This document shows positions 34,498-43,416 of a stretch of DNA of 64,000 nucleotides, piece after piece. Each line of letters begins with the position of its first letter. Within the stretch, counting starts at the first letter, position 1. Location: NCBI RefSeq assembly GCF_001593605.1, contig NZ_CP012836.1, positions 1,116,001-1,180,000 on the forward strand. Reading direction: 5' to 3'. The DNA is from Algoriphagus sanaruensis. Its GTDB lineage: Bacteria > Bacteroidota > Bacteroidia > Cytophagales > Cyclobacteriaceae. A program made the translations under genes and the position numbers. Under the pieces are notes generated by a model. That model saw nothing but the letters and a program-made list of their open reading frames with translations, was not told the origin of the DNA and did no database searches.

Positions 34498-36357
34498 ATG
34501 AAAAAAATGTTAATCCCGGCGGTTTTGGTAGCAACAGCACTTTCCTGCCAAGCACCCGAACCTCAACAATCCGAACCTATGAAACCCCAAAAAATCGTCG
34601 TTTATCAGGTTTTTACCCGCCTTTTTGGCAATACGAATACTACCAACAAACCTTGGGGAACCAAGGAAGAAAATGGGGTCGGGAAGTTCAACGACTTCAC
34701 GGATACCGCATTGGAGGAGATCAAAAAACTCGGGGTATCACACATTTGGTACACGGGTGTTCCTCATCATGGGGTGATTGGGGATTTTCCGGAGATCGGG
34801 GTGAGTTCGGACGATCCGGATATCATCAAAGGCCGCGCAGGTTCGCCTTACGCAGTGAGGGATTACTACCAAGTCAATCCCGATTTGGCGGTGGATGTGA
34901 CCAGGCGGATGGAGGAGTTTGAGGCGCTGATCGCTCGAACGCACAAGCACGACATGAAAGTGATCATTGACATTGTGCCCAACCACGTGTCGCGCTTTTA
35001 TGAGGGAAAAAACAATCCCGCCGGAGTTCGTGACTTTGGGGCAGACGATGACAAAATGGTGGAATACACCAAAAACAATAATTTCTACTATATCCCCGGT
35101 AAAGCATTTCAGGTGCCCGAATCCAAAAATGGCTACCAACCTCTCGGTGGAGAAAAGCATCCGCTCGCCGATGGGAGATTTGAAGAAAAGCCAGCGAAAT
35201 GGACAGGCAACGGTTCACGATTGGCCCAGCCTGACTTTTACGACTGGTACGAGACTGTTAAGATCAATTACGGAGTAAGTCCAGATGGCAAAAAGGATTT
35301 TGACGAATTGCCTGCTAGTGCTGATTCCCTAGACTGGACGGCACATTATGACTTTTGGCAGGGTAAAGACGTGCCGGATTCCTGGAAAAAATTCAAGGAC
35401 ATCACCCAATTTTGGCTAGGCAAAGGCGTGGACGGATTTCGCTTCGACATGGCCGAGATGGTTCCGGTGGAGTTTTGGTCCTACCTCAATTCCCATATCA
35501 AAATGACCAATCCGGAGGCATTTCTTCTAGCCGAAGTGTACAATCCAACCTTGTACCGAGACTATATCCGCAAGGGGAAAATGGATTACCTCTACGACAA
35601 AGTGGAGCTGTATGATACGCTGAAGCACATCATGAAAGGTCACGGTTCGACGGATAATCTGGTGCCGATCCTGGAAGGATTGAAAGACATTGAGCACCAC
35701 ATGCTCCACTTTCTGGAAAATCACGACGAACAGCGAATTGCCAGCCCGGAGTTTGCGGGGAATCCCTGGAAAGCAATGCCCGCCATGGTCGTGTCAGCGA
35801 CGGTTTCGACGTCACCAACCATGATCTATTTCGGGCAGGAAGTGGGCGAACCCGGAGCGGAGGATGCAGGTTTTGGTGATCCTAGCCGAACCTCCATCTT
35901 TGATTACATCGGGGTACCTCAGCATCAGAAGTGGATGAATGGAGGGAAATTTGACGGAGGGCTACTTTCAGCCAATGAAAAAGCGCTGCGAAACTACTAC
36001 TCTGAAGTGCTCAACTTCACCCGAAATAGTTCGGCGCTGATGGGAGAGTATATGGAGTTGCATTCCTTCAACCGATCTCAAAACCCAGCCTATACCAACA
36101 AAGCCTTCGCTTTTGCCCGATGGGATAAAAGCCAGAAACTGATTGTAGTGACCAACTTCGACGAATTCAAATCGGTGAAAACAACGCTTAAACTTTCCCC
36201 GGAGCTGCTGAAAGCTTGGAATCTGGAAGTTGGAAATCGAGATATTCAGGAAGTGATGTTTGGAAAAAAGAAGACCAAGCTGCGAGTGACTGACACTGGG
36301 GCAGAGATCGACTTGGACTTTGGGCCATGGGAATCGGCAGTGTTTGAAATCCAATAG
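34498..36357 (+). CDS. GH13 alpha-amylase family lipoprotein
   Basis: 619 residues. Lipoprotein signal with ALSC (Cys17). The (beta/alpha)8 domain shows the GH13 regions: DIVPNH (158-163), GFRFDMAEM with nucleophile Asp317, LLAEVYNP with acid/base Glu346, and ENHDEQR with Asp410. It cleaves or rearranges alpha-glucans; the exact specificity (alpha-amylase, maltogenic, or transferase) is open. Unlike a classic starch locus, no SusC/SusD is adjacent. It lies 4 nt after the M20 gene and 13 nt before the GH25 gene. G+C is visibly higher than in the FG-GAP genes. Confidence 0.93.
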   Translation: MKKMLIPAVLVATALSCQAPEPQQSEPMKPQKIVVYQVFTRLFGNTNTTNKPWGTKEENGVGKFNDFTDTALEEIKKLGVSHIWYTGVPHHGVIGDFPEIGVSSDDPDIIKGRAGSPYAVRDYYQVNPDLAVDVTRRMEEFEALIARTHKHDMKVIIDIVPNHVSRFYEGKNNPAGVRDFGADDDKMVEYTKNNNFYYIPGKAFQVPESKNGYQPLGGEKHPLADGRFEEKPAKWTGNGSRLAQPDFYDWYETVKINYGVSPDGKKDFDELPASADSLDWTAHYDFWQGKDVPDSWKKFKDITQFWLGKGVDGFRFDMAEMVPVEFWSYLNSHIKMTNPEAFLLAEVYNPTLYRDYIRKGKMDYLYDKVELYDTLKHIMKGHGSTDNLVPILEGLKDIEHHMLHFLENHDEQRIASPEFAGNPWKAMPAMVVSATVSTSPTMIYFGQEVGEPGAEDAGFGDPSRTSIFDYIGVPQHQKWMNGGKFDGGLLSANEKALRNYYSEVLNFTRNSSALMGEYMELHSFNRSQNPAYTNKAFAFARWDKSQKLIVVTNFDEFKSVKTTLKLSPELLKAWNLEVGNRDIQEVMFGKKKTKLRVTDTGAEIDLDFGPWESAVFEIQ

Positions 36358-36370
36358 GATTAAATAAACC

Positions 36371-37168
36371 ATGCCTCAAAAACAATATTCTTCCCGGATT
36401 TGGGTCATCGTTTTGATGCTTATGACTCTTTTCGCGGCTGGGGTCTTTACTTTCCGTTATTCAAACTGGATCAAGAGGGAGTTAACAGATTATACCCGAC
36501 CCACTCCCAAATGGACTGAGAGTTACAAATTCGGAAAGGTATTTGAAAATTTTCCTGTAGGAATTCTGGGAGTGGATATTTCAGAAAATCAGGGCAAAAT
36601 CAATTTTCAAAAACTACAGCTACAACTCCAAAATCGACCCATTGAGTTTATGGTGATCCGTGTAACGATGGGTTCTAATGGTGTGGATCAAAGATTTAAG
36701 CAAAATTGGAGAGAAGCTTCCAAACTGCCATTAGTCAAAGGAGCTTATCACTATTATCGCCCGAATGAGAATAGCACCAAACAAGCCCAGCATTTTATCA
36801 AAAATGTAAAGCTCCAATCCGGTGACATGATTCCCGTTTTGGATATTGAAAAGCATAGTACTATTCAAAGTCGGGATCGGTTAAGGCAGGGAATCAAGAA
36901 CTGGTTGAATTTGGTGGAAGCCCATTTTGGCGTAAAACCGATGATATATACGGGTGACCGTTTTTTTTGGGACGTCCTTCACGGCCAAGGCTTCGACGAA
37001 TACCCAATTTGGGTTGCCAATTACAATCCCATCGATAAACCAGAAACAAAAAACTGGGTCATCTGGCAATTTTCTGAAGAAGGAAGTTTGGAAGGAATTG
37101 GAGAGCGAATTGACCTGAATGTCCTGAGAGGAGGACGGTTTCAACTTCATAAGTTGAAGATGCCTTAG
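36371..37168 (+). CDS. GH25 family lysozyme (membrane-anchored)
   Basis: 265 residues. One N-terminal membrane segment (about 10-28) without a clear cleavage site, so it is probably inner-membrane anchored with the enzyme in the periplasm. The GH25 motifs GVDISENQG (Asp69) and VLDIEKH (Asp158, Glu160) are present, as are GAYHYYRP and WVANYNP. It cuts the beta-1,4 bond between MurNAc and GlcNAc. It ends the M20/GH13/GH25 run. Its TAG stop overlaps the TAA stop of the convergent esterase by three bases of CTTAG. Confidence 0.93.
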   Translation: MPQKQYSSRIWVIVLMLMTLFAAGVFTFRYSNWIKRELTDYTRPTPKWTESYKFGKVFENFPVGILGVDISENQGKINFQKLQLQLQNRPIEFMVIRVTMGSNGVDQRFKQNWREASKLPLVKGAYHYYRPNENSTKQAQHFIKNVKLQSGDMIPVLDIEKHSTIQSRDRLRQGIKNWLNLVEAHFGVKPMIYTGDRFFWDVLHGQGFDEYPIWVANYNPIDKPETKNWVIWQFSEEGSLEGIGERIDLNVLRGGRFQLHKLKMP

Positions 37169-38334
37169 TTCAATTTCAGGTAATTCATGACAGCCTCATC
37201 CCCCTTCAAAGATCGATCCGGCATCGAAGTTTTTTCATTGAAAACCCTGAGTTCATCCGCCGAAAGCAGCGTCACAAAGCTTTCATCAAACCCATCCTGA
37301 TAGGGAATTCGCCCGGCATTGAGTCCGAGGTAGTGCCCAAAGAAATTATAGACCGCAGCCCGTTTGTTTTTGCCATAGTCGTGTCGCTCGCCGGCTAAGT
37401 GGACATTATCTACACGACTTTCTACCTGGTAAGTGGAATAGACTTTTTGCACATAGGGAAACTCGATTCGAGGATTATTTTTAGTCCAATCTCCTCCGTC
37501 AGAAACCAGCAGCATCGGCCGAGGTGCAGCCAAAGCGGCAATCTCCACATTGTTGGTTTGGTGATCTACGCTTTTGTGAATTGGCATCCCACTTTCGCAG
37601 GTGCAGCCTCCAAAGAAATAGGCCGAGACCATCACAACAGGCGCTGAAACTTTGATCCTCGAATCCAAAGCAGTAATCAAAATCGTCTGAGTGCCTCCAC
37701 CAGATTCGCCTGTCACGCCGATTCGCTCAGGATCCACATCCGGACGAGAAATCAGGTAATCTATCACCCGTTGGGAATTGTAGGTTTGAAGGGTGAGTGC
37801 AATCGGAATTTTGTGATCCACCTGCTTGGAATCGCCATAGCCAATCATGTCATAGGCAAATACCACCGCGCCCATTCGTGCGAATGCTGCACTTCGCTTT
37901 TGCATGCTTTCTCCAAATCGTAAATCCGGCCCATGACCATGTACGCTGAGAATTGCAGGACTTTTGGTAACTAGAGCTGGATTTAGCGGACGGTAAAGGT
38001 TTCCCGTGATGAAAAATCCGGGAAAGCTTTCGATGGCGATGTTCTCCACGATATAGCCATCCATTTCTCGCGTGCTGTGGATGATGGTGTTGAATGGAGC
38101 GGTTCGGGCAGGCATTTGCTCAAGCTTCATTCCCTTGATAATCCCTTCTCGGATTACTTCGGCTCTCTTTTCCCAATCCGCTTGCGAAGTCCAGGTGGAA
38201 GCGGTTTGGTTCATGAAAATGGCCCCTTCATCCTCTGTCCAGTAGGCGCCTTGGCAGAGCATGCTTTCTTGAGCAAAAACCCTTGTTGCCTGGAAAAGAA
38301 GGAATATCGAAATAGGTATGATTGCTTTCTTCAT
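37165..38334 (-). CDS. Secreted alpha/beta hydrolase, acetylxylan-esterase-like
   Basis: 389 residues with a signal peptide to about residue 22 (VFAQ). Alpha/beta hydrolase fold: oxyanion strand SVHGHGPD (130-137), nucleophile elbow GESGGG with Ser211, and His318 (GERHDYG); Asp279 or Asp282 would be the acid. FGGCTCESGMP near 241-251 is characteristic of a Bacteroidota group often called acetylxylan esterase or dienelactone-hydrolase-like. It likely removes acetyl or other ester groups from sugars. The sulfatase gene lies 12 nt upstream, which suggests joint action on a substituted polysaccharide. Confidence 0.85.
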   Translation of the reverse strand: MKKAIIPISIFLLFQATRVFAQESMLCQGAYWTEDEGAIFMNQTASTWTSQADWEKRAEVIREGIIKGMKLEQMPARTAPFNTIIHSTREMDGYIVENIAIESFPGFFITGNLYRPLNPALVTKSPAILSVHGHGPDLRFGESMQKRSAAFARMGAVVFAYDMIGYGDSKQVDHKIPIALTLQTYNSQRVIDYLISRPDVDPERIGVTGESGGGTQTILITALDSRIKVSAPVVMVSAYFFGGCTCESGMPIHKSVDHQTNNVEIAALAAPRPMLLVSDGGDWTKNNPRIEFPYVQKVYSTYQVESRVDNVHLAGERHDYGKNKRAAVYNFFGHYLGLNAGRIPYQDGFDESFVTLLSADELRVFNEKTSMPDRSLKGDEAVMNYLKLN

Positions 38335-38346
38335 AGGAGCGAGCGC

Positions 38347-39954
38347 TTATTGAATGACGAGAGAAATTACTGTGGGTTCATATCCAATCCGATGTGAATT
38401 GACATAGATCGTTTCCCCTATTTTGGCTTCAAAAGGAGCTGTGTACACCTTCCAACCTTCTTTTTTAGAAAAACGATAGCCGATCGAAGCGCTTGGATTG
38501 GAGCAGATCAGGTGAACTTTGCCATTTTCGAATTTGAGTTGAGCCGCAGGAGTCACCGGAGGAGTGTCCTTCCCTTTCCACCAAGTCCGGATCATTTCCA
38601 TCTCATTCACCGCTCCAAGATCTCCATATTCTTCAATCCACTGCTCATGGGATTTGCGCAGCTCGGCCAACTTCTCAGCAAAAGCAGGGTCGGAGGCAAG
38701 ATTTTTGAATTCATAGGGATCGGATTGAGTATCGTAGAGTTCCTCCTTGGGTTTGGATGAGGCAAACCATCGGTCTTGATTTTCATTGAGCTTTCCTTCC
38801 TCGTGCAGTTTTAATAAATGCGGCATCAAAGGATTTTGAAGCCGGAATCGGATATTTTGATAGTTGGGCTTTTCTGGCATGTAGTTTCGGATGTATTTGA
38901 ATCGCCCGTCAAAAACAGCCCTCACGCGATCGTATTCACTATCCATTCGATCCCGTGCGGCATAGATGTATTTCCTTGGGGCTGATTTTTGAGCTCCCAA
39001 AAATGCTTGTCCCTGCATGCTTTCGGGTATGGGAATTTCAGCCAAAGAAAGTAGGGTGGGTGCAAAATCCACAAAACTGACCAGCTCTTCATTTCGAGTT
39101 CCCGCTTCCAAAAATGGAGCTTTGATCAACAAAGGGACCCGCAATCCTCGATCATAGAGCTCACGCTTGACATAAGGTAATCCATCACCATGATCCGAGT
39201 AGAAAAAGATGATCGTGTTGTCATACAGTCCATCTTCTTTCAACTGCTTGATCACCTCGCCCACCTGATCATCCATGGTCATCACATTGGTGATAAATCG
39301 AGCCATGACATACCTGCTGATCGAATCATCCGGATAGTAAGGAGGGATTTTTACCTTGGCTGGATCAACCTTCAAGGGTTCTTTTTCTCTTGCCCAAACC
39401 TGAGATTCATGGGTGGTCACGAAGTTGAAAATGGAGAAAAAAGGCTGGCTTTTGTTCGGTCTGTTACGGTAATGAGCTTTTGGGCTACTTTCATCCCACA
39501 TCGTCACGGGACTACGGAATTGGTAATCTTCCTTGGAATTGTTCGAAGTGTAATAGCCGGCTTCCCGCAAAATCAATGGGTAAGGCTTCATTCCTTCAGG
39601 CAAAACCACAGAATAGCCTTTAAACCCCGGAGGATAATCATCAGAAGCTACGGCAGAAGCTGCCAAAGTTCGCATGTGCATCGCGCCGATGGAGGTTTGG
39701 TAAGCTCCTGTAATTAATGCGGCTCTGCTGGGTGCACAGACTCCTGCAGTCGAAAAAGCATTCATGTACTTCACCGATTCCTTGGCCAAGGCATTGAGGT
39801 GAGGAGTTTTTCCACCGGTTCCTTTATAGCTCTCCAGATGCTCAGGAGACATATCCTCCACCACGATCCAGACGATGTTCGGAAGGTCTTGTTGGGCCGC
39901 TGTTTTAGAGAAAATCAAAAAGAAGCCCATGAGGCAAATAAAAGTCTTTTTCAT
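38347..39954 (-). CDS. Type I sulfatase, secreted
   Basis: 535 residues with a signal peptide (cleavage near AAQQ, about 20). The formylglycine site is Cys73 in VCAPSRAALITG (the C-x-P-S-R motif). Metal ligands: Asp34 (VVEDM) and Asp254-His255 (FYSDHGD). A domain of about 70 residues at the C terminus (VHLICSNPSASIGYRFS) looks like a chitobiase-type C-terminal fold. It removes sulfate from a glycan or other ester after maturation of the Cys; no sulfatase-activating enzyme is in the window. It heads a two-gene operon with the esterase. Confidence 0.94.
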   Translation of the reverse strand: MKKTFICLMGFFLIFSKTAAQQDLPNIVWIVVEDMSPEHLESYKGTGGKTPHLNALAKESVKYMNAFSTAGVCAPSRAALITGAYQTSIGAMHMRTLAASAVASDDYPPGFKGYSVVLPEGMKPYPLILREAGYYTSNNSKEDYQFRSPVTMWDESSPKAHYRNRPNKSQPFFSIFNFVTTHESQVWAREKEPLKVDPAKVKIPPYYPDDSISRYVMARFITNVMTMDDQVGEVIKQLKEDGLYDNTIIFFYSDHGDGLPYVKRELYDRGLRVPLLIKAPFLEAGTRNEELVSFVDFAPTLLSLAEIPIPESMQGQAFLGAQKSAPRKYIYAARDRMDSEYDRVRAVFDGRFKYIRNYMPEKPNYQNIRFRLQNPLMPHLLKLHEEGKLNENQDRWFASSKPKEELYDTQSDPYEFKNLASDPAFAEKLAELRKSHEQWIEEYGDLGAVNEMEMIRTWWKGKDTPPVTPAAQLKFENGKVHLICSNPSASIGYRFSKKEGWKVYTAPFEAKIGETIYVNSHRIGYEPTVISLVIQ

Positions 39955-40044
39955 AGCAGAGGTTGATTTTGGGTGTGGGATTAAAAGTTAAGATTTTATC
40001 AGAAAAAAGCTAAAGGGTACTGTCCTTTTCCGGCCTGCCATCTA

Positions 40045-40077
40045 TCCAAATTTATATTGGTCCAAATTATTTTATGG
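40045..40077. promoter_or_regulatory. Tandem operator-like repeat between sulfatase and isomerase genes
   Basis: TCCAAATTTATATTGG (40045-40060) is followed at once by TCCAAATTATTTTATGG (40061-40077), a near-identical direct repeat. It is in the middle of the divergent intergenic region. Part of the first copy, on the minus strand, reads TAAATTTG (40054-40047), an exact -7 box for the sulfatase gene. It could bind a regulator shared by both transcripts. Confidence 0.4.
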
Positions 40078-40110
40078 CTAACTTTCTTTCACCCAAAAAC
40101 CTCATCCCTT

Positions 40111-41043
40111 ATGACTAATAGAAGAAATTTCCTAAAAACTACCGGCTTGGCCACTGCTGCTCTAGGTTTGGGATTGCCACAATTCAGTTTTGGACTGACG
40201 AAAGCTGAGCCTTTCAAGATTTCATTGGCCGAGTGGTCGGTTAATCGCCTCCTTTTTTCGAAACAGCTCGATCACCTGGATTTTGCCTTAGAGGCCAAAA
40301 AGCATGGGATAAACGCCGTGGAGTATGTGAATCAATTTTTCATGGACAAAGCCCAGGACATGGCTTACCTGAAGGAAATGAACACCCGCTGCCAAAACGA
40401 GGGAATCACTCAAGTACTCATCATGGTGGACCGGGAAGGAATGTTAGGAGCTCGCTCAGATGAAGACCGGATGAAAGCCGTGGAGAATCATAAAAAATGG
40501 ATCGAAGCTGCCAAGTTTCTCGGTTGCCACACCGTGCGGGTCAATGGCTACTCAGATATCGCCTGGTCACAAAATCCAGCCGACGCTACTGAAGCGTCGA
40601 AGCTAGTAAGTGATGGAATTCATAAGCTTTGCGAATTTGCCGAACCACATGGCATTCGCATCGTCATTGAAAACCACGGAGGCTTCTCCTCCAATGGCAA
40701 GTGGCTAGCCGAAACGATTCGAAATGCAAATCATCCATTAGCGGGAACTCTTCCTGATTTTGGCAATTTCCGAATCGGAGCCATCGAAGGCAAGCCGGTC
40801 TCCTATGACTCTTATCGCGGTGTCGATGAGTTGATGCCTCAAGCAGCTGGGGTGAGTTTAAAACCCAAGGTTTGGGATGATGCTGGAAATGAATCTGACT
40901 TGGACTATGAGCGCATGATGAAAATTGTGCTATCTCATGGCTACCATGGCCATGTGGGGATAGAACATGGCGAGCGAAATCGTGAATGGGAAAGCATTGT
41001 GGAGATTAGGCAGATTTTAGAAAGCCTTCAAAAGTCGATGTAA
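40111..41043 (+). CDS. Tat-exported sugar phosphate isomerase/epimerase-like TIM barrel protein
   Basis: 310 residues from the ATG at 40111; an upstream in-frame TTG (40057) only adds a non-signal stretch. The N terminus TNRRNFLKTTGLATAALGLG is a Tat signal. The rest is an AP-endonuclease-2-like TIM barrel of the sugar isomerase/epimerase family: FKISLAEWS, HTVRVNG, IVIENHGGFSSNG (Glu metal ligand), GTLPDFGN, GHVGIEHGERN (His and Glu ligands). Exported members are common in Bacteroidota sugar loci, but most lack a defined reaction. It is divergent from the sulfatase/esterase operon and shares a repeat with it, hinting at the same substrate. Confidence 0.88.
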   Translation: MTNRRNFLKTTGLATAALGLGLPQFSFGLTKAEPFKISLAEWSVNRLLFSKQLDHLDFALEAKKHGINAVEYVNQFFMDKAQDMAYLKEMNTRCQNEGITQVLIMVDREGMLGARSDEDRMKAVENHKKWIEAAKFLGCHTVRVNGYSDIAWSQNPADATEASKLVSDGIHKLCEFAEPHGIRIVIENHGGFSSNGKWLAETIRNANHPLAGTLPDFGNFRIGAIEGKPVSYDSYRGVDELMPQAAGVSLKPKVWDDAGNESDLDYERMMKIVLSHGYHGHVGIEHGERNREWESIVEIRQILESLQKSM

Positions 41044-41050
41044 AAAAGGG

Positions 41051-41079
41051 AGGCTTCTCGAATTCGGGGAGCCTTTTTT
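41051..41079 (+). terminator. Rho-independent terminator
   Basis: AGGCTTCTC (41051-41059) pairs with GGGGAGCCT (41066-41074), including G-T pairs, around a GAATTC loop, followed by six T. It closes the isomerase-like gene. Confidence 0.82.
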
Positions 41080-41103
41080 AGGCTAAGATTTTAACTTTGA
41101 CCC

Positions 41104-41493
41104 ATGAACCAACAACTCGGACAACTCTCCCTGCTCGTCAGAGATTATGACGAAGCGATCCAGTATTACACTCAGGTGTTGGACTTTGAACTCTTGGAAG
41201 ATACAACCATGAGTGAAACCAAGCGTTGGGTGCGAGTTGCCCCTCCGGGTTCCACTTGTCATTTGTTGCTTGCCAAGGCAGCAAACGAAACTCAAGAGAA
41301 GCAAATTGGCTTTCAAGCTGGTGGACGGGTTTTTCTATTCTTATACACGGATGACTTTTGGAGGGATTATCGAAAATATACTTCCCGAGGAGTGGAGTTT
41401 ATCCGCGAACCTTCCGAGGAAAGCTATGGTATCGTCTCGGTCTTCAAGGATTTGTATGGAAATCTTTGGGATTTAATTGAGCGAATTGAGTAG
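41104..41493 (+). CDS. VOC superfamily (glyoxalase/bleomycin resistance-like) protein
   Basis: 129 residues, the standard length of a single VOC unit pair. The beginning LGQLSLLVRDYDEAIQYYTQ and the end FKDLYGNLWDLIE are the typical first and last beta-alpha-beta blocks; the C-terminal Glu and the DLYGN turn match the metal-binding edge. The usual first His is replaced by Gln (LGQLS), so metal binding may be weaker. Soluble and cytoplasmic. The substrate is not predictable. It is 58 nt ahead of the trypsin-like protease gene. Confidence 0.88.
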   Translation: MNQQLGQLSLLVRDYDEAIQYYTQVLDFELLEDTTMSETKRWVRVAPPGSTCHLLLAKAANETQEKQIGFQAGGRVFLFLYTDDFWRDYRKYTSRGVEFIREPSEESYGIVSVFKDLYGNLWDLIERIE

Positions 41494-41550
41494 GATATTT
41501 TTTAACATTAGGTTCCAGAAGGATCACTTTTCATTATTCCGCTTTCTCTT

Positions 41551-42954
41551 ATGACTAAATCTAAACACAAACTCACCGATGTGGCCCGGGAGATGATGAG
41601 TGGGGTAGTACAAATCCACGTAGAAGGTTATATCGAGGAGGATATTCAGAGCATCCTCAATCCATCCATCAAAATCCCCGGAATCTGGTCTGGATCAGGA
41701 TTTTTTGTAAAATTCAAAAATCTGGAAGGTTACATTGTGACCAACGCGCATGTCATCCGAAACGCCTACAAAGTAGAAATCAGCTCCATGCTCACCAGTG
41801 AAGAGCGATTTGACACAGAAATCGTGGGATTGGTTAAACAGCTAGAACCAGATGTTGCTCTGATCAAACTTACCGATGAGGAGCTCAAAAGATTCAAAAA
41901 AACTGCCATTCAACCCATTGCATATCTAGAACTGAGCGAAAAAACCAATCCCTCACGAGGAGAGGCAATCAAAGCAATTGGATATCCACTTGGGATGGTG
42001 GAACCCAATATTACCGGAGGTGAAATCACCAATTTTATCTCCGGGTCGGAATTGACTACGGAACGTTTTGTCACCAATGCAGCCATCAATCCAGGTAATT
42101 CCGGGGGGCCAAGCATCAATGAAAACTTTGAAGTCGTAGGACTCAATACGGCCATGATGGTCAATGCCGAAAATATCGGGTTTATCACGCCTGCAAGTTT
42201 TGTGAAAATCATCATCGAAAACCTGCTGCTTTTCAACGAGCCTCACTTCGCTGATATCGGGGGAAAACTCCAAAAGAATGCTGAAAACTTTAACCTCTTT
42301 CTGAATCAATCCCAAGCCAAGGGAGTCATTGTGTCCAAGGTCTTGAAAAATGGGTTTTTGGAATCTGCCAAAATCCAGCCTTATGACGTGATTCTTTCAA
42401 TCAACCAAGTAGAATTTGATCGCCACGGAATCGTCATGGGAAAAGAAGGGATCTATCGCCACAAAAATATTTTTGATATCATCAAACTGATTCCCATTGG
42501 TCAGGAAGTGGAAATCACCTATCTGCGAAATGGAAAAAGGGAGACTACCAAAGCCTTTGCGATGCGTGATCCTCAAAAGGGAATAGTCTCCAATCCAATT
42601 TTGAATGAAAGAGCTTATTTAGAAGTTTTTGGGATGATCATACAGCCTCTGAGTTTCGAAATTATTCAAGCTATTCAGGAGATTGATCCCTATTCGCAAG
42701 TTGACTTGCTAAAAGTGATCGATCAGGATCAACCCATGCTAGTCGTGACCCATATTTATCAAGGTACAGAAGCAGATGAGATGGAATGGTCCATAGGTGA
42801 GTTGATTACCCAAGCAAATCATCAGGAAGTCCATACCCTCGAGGAGTTCCAAAAGGTAGTGGAGGACAATCGGGGAAAATCGATCTTGATCAAATGCCTG
42901 AGCGGTACGATTGGTTACTTTAATGTCGAAGAATCGATCAAATTTGGCATCTGA
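41551..42954 (+). CDS. Trypsin-like serine protease with PDZ domains, no signal peptide
   Basis: 467 residues. Deg/HtrA-type protease domain with catalytic triad His67 (TNAHV), Asp101 (EPDVALI) and Ser184 (NPGNSGGP). A PDZ domain follows at about 245-340 ([22 protein letters not shown]...), then a second PDZ-like region up to the end ([16 protein letters not shown]). The N terminus ([18 protein letters not shown]) has no signal peptide or membrane segment, unlike DegP/DegQ, so it probably acts in the cytoplasm, as some plant and cyanobacterial Deg proteins do in other compartments. It stands alone as a transcription unit. Substrates are unknown; a role in protein quality control is likely. 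Confidence 0.9.
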   Translation: MTKSKHKLTDVAREMMSGVVQIHVEGYIEEDIQSILNPSIKIPGIWSGSGFFVKFKNLEGYIVTNAHVIRNAYKVEISSMLTSEERFDTEIVGLVKQLEPDVALIKLTDEELKRFKKTAIQPIAYLELSEKTNPSRGEAIKAIGYPLGMVEPNITGGEITNFISGSELTTERFVTNAAINPGNSGGPSINENFEVVGLNTAMMVNAENIGFITPASFVKIIIENLLLFNEPHFADIGGKLQKNAENFNLFLNQSQAKGVIVSKVLKNGFLESAKIQPYDVILSINQVEFDRHGIVMGKEGIYRHKNIFDIIKLIPIGQEVEITYLRNGKRETTKAFAMRDPQKGIVSNPILNERAYLEVFGMIIQPLSFEIIQAIQEIDPYSQVDLLKVIDQDQPMLVVTHIYQGTEADEMEWSIGELITQANHQEVHTLEEFQKVVEDNRGKSILIKCLSGTIGYFNVEESIKFGI

Positions 42955-42992
42955 TCTACCTCAAGGTTTCCTTATCAAATAGTTTAAAAAAA

Positions 42993-43232
42993 ATGTCAGA
43001 AAACCACTTTCAAAGTCAACCCAACAATCCCCTTCACGGCATCCGACTAGACACAATTTTGGAGCATTTGGTCTCGCATTACGGTTGGAAGGAACTCGGG
43101 GAGCGGATCACGATCCGATGCTTTACCCATAATCCTTCTATTAAATCGAGTTTGACTTTTTTGAGAAAGACACCTTGGGCCAGGGAGAGGGTGGAGGGAT
43201 TGTATTTGAAAATGCTCAGGGATACGAAGTGA
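42993..43232 (+). CDS. VF530 family DNA-binding protein
   Basis: 79 residues. [28 protein letters not shown] and [17 protein letters not shown] match the small VF530/DUF2132 family almost throughout. The Vibrio member has a known helical structure and binds DNA; the cellular role is unclear. It is 38 nt after the protease gene, on the same strand. Confidence 0.9.
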   Translation: MSENHFQSQPNNPLHGIRLDTILEHLVSHYGWKELGERITIRCFTHNPSIKSSLTFLRKTPWARERVEGLYLKMLRDTK

Positions 43233-43364
43233 CTTTTTGAATTTTTCAGTCAAAAATCAATTCAGAATTGATCCGGCTAAGAACAATACTTTCGGATATA
43301 TTCAATGCATTTAGCAAAGAGGAAGGTGTTCCATTGAATTCCAGAAAACATCTCCCCCCAAACG

Positions 43365-43400
43365 AAAAAAGCCCAAATCAACGATCTGGGCTTTTGTTTT
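43365..43400. terminator. Bidirectional terminator next to dnaN
   Basis: AAAAGCCCA (43367-43375) pairs with TGGGCTTTT (43387-43395), loop of 11 nt, with A run on the left and T-rich sequence on the right. It serves dnaN (minus) and possibly the VF530 gene (plus). Between 43233 and 43364 I see nothing else. Confidence 0.8.
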
Positions 43401-43416
43401 ATGTAAGTGGTTAAGA

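Noticed and set aside
39190-39717. 175-codon open frame opposite the sulfatase gene
   Set aside because: Antisense to conserved sulfatase motifs; composition is unlike a protein.
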